Shown piece by piece: positions 58,922 through 64,000 of a DNA stretch of 64,000 bases. The DNA lies in contig CM031558.1 in assembly GCA_018466975.1 (NCBI GenBank), positions 434,001 through 498,000 of the forward strand. The letters are read 5' to 3'. A program made the translations under genes and the position numbers. Under the pieces are notes generated by a model. The model had not been told where the DNA came from, did not search any database, and was given only the letters and a program-made list of their open reading frames with translations. This stretch comes from Sparassis latifolia. Lineage: Eukaryota > Basidiomycota > Agaricomycetes > Polyporales > Sparassidaceae. Position 1 is the stretch's first letter; every line of letters starts with the position of its first letter.

Positions 58922-59481
58922 TCGAGGTGGTGAGGAGAAGAATCATACAGAAAGTGCAGCATTTTATGCAGAATTGAGTCCGGAACGTCCCCAGGAGGTG
59001 GAATAGTCATTTACGCGCTTTTTTGCGAGAAGAGCATGTAAATCAGTCTGGAATGTACCGTGGAGTTTAACTTGATGATGGGGAGATCCATTGGTGTGCT
59101 GAGAAACTTATTTGGATTGAGGAGAGAGAAGGGAGAAGGGAGAGATGTTGCAGCGGTTGAGGAAGCCATGCGATCGGGAAGGGAGTGCAGAGGCTGACAC
59201 ATACCACCGACTGCCGCAGTACCATCTGTCAGTTTCTCCGTTTGTTCCACTAGAATACACTCCATCAAAGGCGCAGCATCAAGCTCGTTTGATTTACCAT
59301 AATGGCCTTGAGGAGCTTAGGATACAAGGGAAAATCCTAGTCGATCATATACCTGGTGCGAATTCAACAATGATGCAACGTGTTTATCCTTCGTAAGAAA
59401 CGGCCAACATCACGGCGATGAAAGTGGTATATTTCTCGTGCGATATCGCAGGGGTATGTAAAGACTAGAAGCGGTAATTAA
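58922..59481. other. Gene-free stretch between tRNA-Trp and HSBP1
   Basis: About 560 bp. Short open frames exist on both strands (59,145-59,396 + and 59,268-59,011 -) with no recognisable product. Confidence 0.45.
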
Positions 59482-59977
59482 TCAGCCCGTAGCGTTTCCG
59501 TTCCTCCGCTGCGGCGCGGATGGCGACTGAGGAAGACCGGGCGAGCTCGGCATGGTATCGCCATGGATGATGTCGTGGATCGCCGCCTCTAGAGCATCAA
59601 CCCTGCTAGACATCTGCATCACTGGATGACAGTTAGTGGGCAGAACCTCGAGACGTATGAAGAAGGGTACATACTGCGGTCCAATATCTGGCTCGACATG
59701 TCGTCAAACTTGGTATCCAGCTCTTCAAGGAGAGTCTCCACCTGATGGCGCAGCATATTTTGATGCAGTGAATCAGTATCCAAACATGCCGTTGGTTATT
59801 AAATAAACGCACGAATGCAGTCAGCTCGTGAGGGCTGGAAATGTCCGATGGGTTCGGGGGGGCCTTCGCGACAGGAGTGGGTGCGGCGGTCGAACTGGCC
59901 CCCGCGCTGGTTCCTGGTCTTGAAGGAGTGGCTGGGTTCACCTTCAGAGGTAGCGCGGGGGACGGGGACGACGGCAT
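59482..59977 (-). CDS. HSBP1: Heat-shock-factor-binding protein 1 homologue
   Basis: Small coiled-coil protein that in animals and plants binds heat-shock factor trimers and dampens the response; the role in fungi is less established. Exons 59977-59813, 59741-59675 and 59621-59482 sum to 372 nt, 123 residues. The start MPSSPSPALPLKV leads to a disordered Ala/Pro/Ser region. The family core runs across both introns: SSPHELTAF, VETLLEELDTKFDDMSSQIL and DRMMQMSSRVDALEAAIHDI, with the heptad pattern of the HSBP1 coiled coil. A short Pro/Ser-rich tail ends RRNGNATG. The family core is normally most of a 70-80-residue protein, so both tails are fungal additions. It is divergent from ARV1, with 264 bp between starts. 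Confidence 0.88.
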
Positions 59978-60241
59978 AATTCGGATAAATAGCGGTGCGG
60001 CAAGTCGAACCACTGGGGCTGTAGCTTAGAGATCTTACGTCACTGACAATCACGAGGTGGACTTGAATAGCTGCAGCGACAACAGTTCAGATAAATGTTG
60101 TAGGCACAGTGAACTTACTCGCAGGAGATGGTGGTGGATTGAAAGGTGTCAAGAATTTCGGATCGTGAGATCAATCGGCAGTCACGGCGCACGTGCTTAG
60201 TACTGGACTTCCACAACGTTGACCCTTCCCGACCTCCTGAC

Positions 60242-61674
60242 ATGCCCATCTGCACGAGCTGCACACACCCCACGCCTTACTTATACACTGTCTATCAATC
60301 CGCCTACAACCTGCGGTTAGAGCAATGCGCAAGTCGCTCTCAAGCTGCCATGTTCCCTCGAAGAATGACCCTTCATGCCGTGGCAGACTGCTTGCCACGC
60401 ATTTGCAGACCCATACGTCGAACATGACACCCTGACACTGTTACTTGACTTGATTCTGCTGAAGAGGGACGTGTACCGGCATTTGTTGTTCAATCGCGGT
60501 TTGGGAGCACGGAAGGTAGGACAAGGCGGGCGCGCGGACGCCGGTGCTGAGACGAAGGAGGGGTATGAAGAGGAGCTGCGACACATTAATGATTGGGGGA
60601 GAGAGACGGTACGCGTGTGCCTTGTAGCATCCTTAATAAACCTTCTGTTCACGTGTCGGTAGACGAGGCGGTGGTTGATCGTAAAGCTCGGCCTCGCGTT
60701 GATTTCGGTCGACGCATGTCAGTATTTCTTGCTCTTCGGATGTCGGAGTATTCGTTACTGACTATATCCCAGTCATCAGGTGGACTCACTTAAGTGCGCA
60801 CTGCTTTGGATTCGTGAGTCTCCGATGATCTTAAGCTTCAATGCAGGTGCCAGTAACCCGTTCGTTGGACGAGGTCCTGACGGCTCTGAGGTCGACCTTG
60901 CGAACTGGAACCGAACCGCCGTCGAAGGCTTCCTCCGAATATTCGTCGGCTGCCTCGTTGGTATGTACATCTTCATGAATTTCGTACTGCATAGTACATT
61001 CATCACTGATCTTTCGCAGAAACTGTCGCATTTCACGTCGGCATCGTTATCGGATGCTTCACAGTCCTCAATTCCCTACACTGGGCACGCACTCTCAAGC
61101 TCCTGCGATTTCGTACCGACCCCCAAATGTCCGGTATCCGGCAAGAGTTCAGGTATGCCAACCGTCTTACGAATTGCCCGACGTTCTCCGACCTGACGAC
61201 CGCCAGATACTCGCACGTGCCACTCACTCTGCTCTATTCCTCTTTGACGAAGCTGTTGCTGTTGTTCTTGCTCTCCATATGGCGCCCAACGGCACCATCG
61301 CCGGCCAATCACGCGCAAGCGCTGCATCCCAACGCGAAGACGTTCACACATCCCGTCGTGGTGCGCGCACTCGAGATACTCGACGAGGACAAGCTCGACC
61401 GTGAATGGGTCGTGCGCAATGTGCTCGGCGGCATGTCTGCCGGGTTCGGGCTGCGCGGTACGTTACGTCTGTACCCCTTTGCTGTATAATCGCTGATATT
61501 GTTTTCCCACGGGCAGTTGTGCTCGATTGCCCGCCGGTTTTCACAACTCTGATCATATTGGGTGGCTGGGTCGTAAAGACTGCCATGGCGAATCTGGTCA
61601 AAGAATGGGTCGGGGCGGGACTAGGCGGTGACGAGACGGCTGGGGAGATGTGGTTAGCATACAGCATACCATAG
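60242..61674 (+). CDS. ARV1: ARV1, ER sterol and sphingolipid homeostasis protein
   Basis: ER membrane protein needed for sterol distribution and GPI-anchor/sphingolipid homeostasis. Exons: 60242-60328, 60387-60608, 60663-60717, 60773-60793, 60847-60960, 61020-61152, 61207-61457 and 61517-61674; 1,041 nt, 346 residues. The N-terminal ARV1 homology domain has the zinc ribbon C-x-x-C (MPICTSC) and a second pair formed across intron 1 (LEQC then TACHAFADPYVEHD), then LLLDLILLKRDVYRHLLFN. Several hydrophobic segments follow (LGLALISVDA; FVGCLVETVAFHVGIVIG; LTKLLLLFLLSIW; VVLDCPPVFTTLIIL). Intron 1 has a GC donor (GC-AG, gcaagt). An Arg/Gly/Glu-rich insert (residues about 65-95) is not part of the core family. 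Confidence 0.93.
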
Positions 61675-61807
61675 CTCCCCTGGAAGATCAGTCTCTGGCG
61701 TGCGGTCATCACTATAAAACATTGCAAGAAGAGCAAGAGTAACGCAAGTAAGACGTTTTGCAAGGACTATTAGATGTTCGAATGGTGACGAAGCAGATGC
61801 AGACGCG

Positions 61808-63121
61808 TCACAGGATGAATGGGAAGATGGCTTTCCTATTGGGGGGATATTGCTTGCCGAACTCTTTCTTGTATGCCCTGTGCTTTTTGAGAGCCCACTT
61901 CGCCATGGTATACCCAGACACGAAGACGAAGAGCCACGCTGCATAGACAGGTCAGTGTCATATCGCACGACGGGCTCGCGAGATCCAAACGGGGATGCAG
62001 AGAAAGGATAAAAAATAATCATAGTACTCACCTGCATAACTGCCGGTCATGCCGGCAATGACGGACCATGCCAACGTCTCGAAGAAGTAATTTGGGCATG
62101 ACACCAAGGCGAACCCGTACCCATACGGGATCGCGCGCACCTTCGACCCGGGTGGCCTAAGGTTGCGGAGCGTGATGTGAGTATGCAGGTTGGAGAGCTC
62201 GGCAAACTGATGTAAACATCAGTGAAAGCGCATATAGCCTTACAAGCCGATGCAAACTCACGAGCCAGAGCGCGGTGCCAATCCAGAGGTAGTTAGGGTT
62301 ATTGCGAATGCTCCCGAGGATGTATGGGGATGCTGCAGAGTAAGTGGGGCTGTAGAGACTGTACGCCAGGAGCGCGCCGCTCAGTATCCAGTAATGTGCT
62401 GAGCTTCACACACCAACACGCCTTCAGTCACAAAAAGCGGTGTATATGTGAATGAACGACTAACTTCCGGATGATGTTGAAGGCCGGCATGGTCCCATGG
62501 GAGAACCGGTGAACAAAGAGCGTCTCGAGTTCACGCTTGACAAAGTGCAAGAGCACGAAGGCGTACACATATCTGGCCTTCCAATAAGCCACGTAAATAT
62601 AAAATCAGTACGTTCTACGCACTTTTGTAGTATACTATGCGTGACAGGTCCTCCATAGAAGATGTTCGGGAAGTGGTAGATCAAGGGGTGGATAATGAGG
62701 GGTCCAAGCTGTGAATATAACGTCAGCGATGCAACCACTTTAAGTTCTACAACATTACAGACATATTCCACCATAAATACGGTCCGCCATGAGGCTTGAG
62801 GACCCAAGTCCTTCACCGTCACCTTGTCGCCGTCCACGATCCCCGCAGTCTTGAGGGTGAGCTCATCGGCGAGTGCGTTCATGTCATCTTTCAAGGCCAG
62901 CTTTTGACGCGCCGGGTAAAACTAGAAACGATGCGGCACGCTCAACAGACCTGTTGTCCTACACGAACGTCGCCGAGACGTACCTTAGGGTACTTAGCCG
63001 CGATAGCAGCCTTCACGTCGGCAATCGTAGCCTCCTCCACGCCTTTGTCTAGCGTGATGGTGATGGGCAATCCCCGGGCGAGGGGAACGCGGCCTACTGC
63101 AGATATGGTCAGTGCTACCAT
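61808..63121 (-). CDS. TSC13: Very-long-chain trans-2-enoyl-CoA reductase
   Basis: Last step of the ER fatty-acid elongation cycle, supplying very-long-chain acyl-CoA for sphingolipids. Exons: 63121-62984, 62921-62763, 62708-62623, 62572-62465, 62403-62262, 62206-62032 and 61938-61808; 939 nt, 312 residues, the length of yeast TSC13. The ubiquitin-like N-terminal domain (ITLDKGVEEATIADVKAAI) is followed by DLGPQASWRTVFMVEY, LGPLIIHPLIYHFPNIFYG and YVYAFVLLHFVKRELETLF. The steroid-5-alpha-reductase C-terminal domain has HTHITLRNLRPPGSKVRAIP, GFALVSCPNYFFETLAW and KEFGKQYPPNRKAIFPF. Several transmembrane segments. It converges on ARV1 with 133 bp between the stops; both act in ER lipid metabolism, but no joint regulation is shown. 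Confidence 0.95.
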
Positions 63122-63470
63122 TGTGCACGGTGGTCGTGGCCAACTTCCGTCCCAGGGCGCCAATATGTCTCGTCAGTCACATGTCTCGCGTAAACGCGTA
63201 AACGTCTTTTGGATTGTTTGTTTCATTACGCTCCAACCGCACAACTGAGTTGGCTGAGAAGGAAGGTGGAGAAAAGTAGATCATGATTTGTTGGTCCACC
63301 ACGAGCTCTATTTCTCCTGAAATTTATCTGGAACATGGGTAGAAACAGACCAATTTGCACGGTTTGCAATTGGTTCAGTACCATGTACAACCTTCATTCA
63401 CTTCCGAACACAGGAAAACATAGAAAAGTGTTGTAACAATACACGGGGCCTGAGAAGTACCGCTTGGCAA
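63122..63470. promoter_or_regulatory. Intergenic region between TSC13 and GET4
   Basis: About 350 bp; both genes are on the minus strand. Contains the TSC13 promoter. No other feature seen. Confidence 0.45.
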
Positions 63471-64000
63471 CTAGTCCAATCCTGGGGAGCTGCTCGGCGG
63501 CAGGGGGGAAAGTACCCGTCGGGCAGGCGCTGAACTAGGTGCGCTGCCGCCGAGCATAGCAGAGAGCATGTCTGCCATGGGATTCGCTGGCTGTGTCCGT
63601 GGTGGAGGGATAGCGAAGTAGAGCTCCGCTATGTCGATTAGGGTCTGTAGGAAATGAAGAGGTAATTAGTCAAAGTCTGCAGAGATCTCCAAGGATAGAC
63701 TGTGCAGAGAATGCCGAACGGAAACGCTATCTACATGAATCTCCAGTACCAAGAATTGGAGCGTGTACAATATCACAACGCGGCAGCGCGGCGCAAGATG
63801 GACACAGCCGTAAAATCACAAGTTAGCCGGAAACTGACCTTCCTCACTCCCCTGACAGCCAGCAGTCCACTTTTACTCTGATACGTCCCGCACAGCCGCA
63901 CCCAGGCCTCCCGCATCGCTTTGTTCTGATCCCCTTGTGCTCTTTGGCAAGTTCGTACAGCCAATTGCGAAAAGTTCATGACGGAATCTGTCGTATACAC
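63471..64000 (-). CDS. GET4: GET4/TRC35-like C-terminal part, truncated by window edge
   Basis: GET4 is the GET-pathway adaptor that hands tail-anchored proteins to GET3 for ER insertion. Two exons are visible: 64000-63839 (open at the window edge) and 63644-63471. Segments NFSQLAVRTCQRAQGDQNKA, WVRLCGTYQSKSGLL and, after the intron, TLIDIAELYFAIPPPR and NPMADMLSAMLGG match the C-terminal alpha-solenoid repeat and the Pro-Pro-Arg/NP-x-x-DM tail of the family as I know it. The tail after that is Ser/Pro/Ala-rich. The intron (about 190 nt) is long for this genome and could hide a small exon. Identification rests on the C-terminus only. Confidence 0.6.

Noticed and set aside
58922..59400. Small protein genes at 59,145-59,396 (+) or 59,268-59,011 (-)
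   Set aside because: Overlapping frames on both strands with no motif; neither supported.

Overview
The window is a nuclear genome segment from a filamentous basidiomycete, most likely an agaricomycete. The reasons are very compact intron-rich genes (introns mostly 50-70 nt with GT-AG ends), a secreted bicupin oxalate decarboxylase, and retrotransposons typical of this group: a Copia element, a Ty3/Gypsy chromovirus, a LINE and a tyrosine-recombinase element. Species cannot be read from the sequence. No bacterial, viral or organellar block is visible.

Left gene island (1-21,835): SAGA-type ubiquitin protease UBP8/USP22 (+, 5' end outside the window); an unknown acidic protein (-); tRNA-His guanylyltransferase THG1 (-); a mitochondrial pterin-carbinolamine dehydratase-like protein (+); an alpha/beta hydrolase (-); a forkhead transcription factor (+); a 17-exon oxalate decarboxylase (+); a C2H2 zinc-finger gene with one internal stop (+); and cytosolic methionyl-tRNA synthetase (+), which needs two 8-nt microexons. 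I rebuilt reading frames across introns for most of these; summed exon lengths are multiples of three except in the dehydratase and forkhead genes, where each has exactly one surplus base. Three short TIR elements lie between the oxalate decarboxylase and the zinc-finger gene.

Transposon block (about 22,530-58,800): a stratified pile of nested elements. A 2.7-kb non-autonomous LTR element sits 9 bp inside one LTR of a Copia element (5-bp duplication GAGAT). That Copia element sits (duplication GAGGG) inside an older TIR element with CTGTAG ends. Further right are a tRNA-bearing 860-bp palindrome, a dead LINE, two diverged copies of an unclassified repeat, two related 1.2-kb palindromes whose arms carry tRNA-Ser-like sequences, and a tyrosine-recombinase retroelement split first by one of the palindromes and then by a Ty3/Gypsy chromovirus (duplication CCAGG). 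The chromovirus itself carries a 1.8-kb insertion. A short TIR element (MITE family 1) has four copies across the window.

Right gene island (58,821-64,000): an intron-containing tRNA-Trp(CCA) gene (-), a heat-shock-factor-binding protein HSBP1 (-), the ER lipid-homeostasis protein ARV1 (+, with a GC-AG intron), the very-long-chain enoyl-CoA reductase TSC13 (-) and the C-terminal end of GET4 (-). The host genes are housekeeping genes of separate pathways (chromatin, tRNA maturation and charging, ER lipid and membrane-protein biogenesis, oxalate turnover); I see no metabolic cluster. The clearest candidates for something undescribed are the palindromic elements with polymerase-III-like tRNA modules in both arms.
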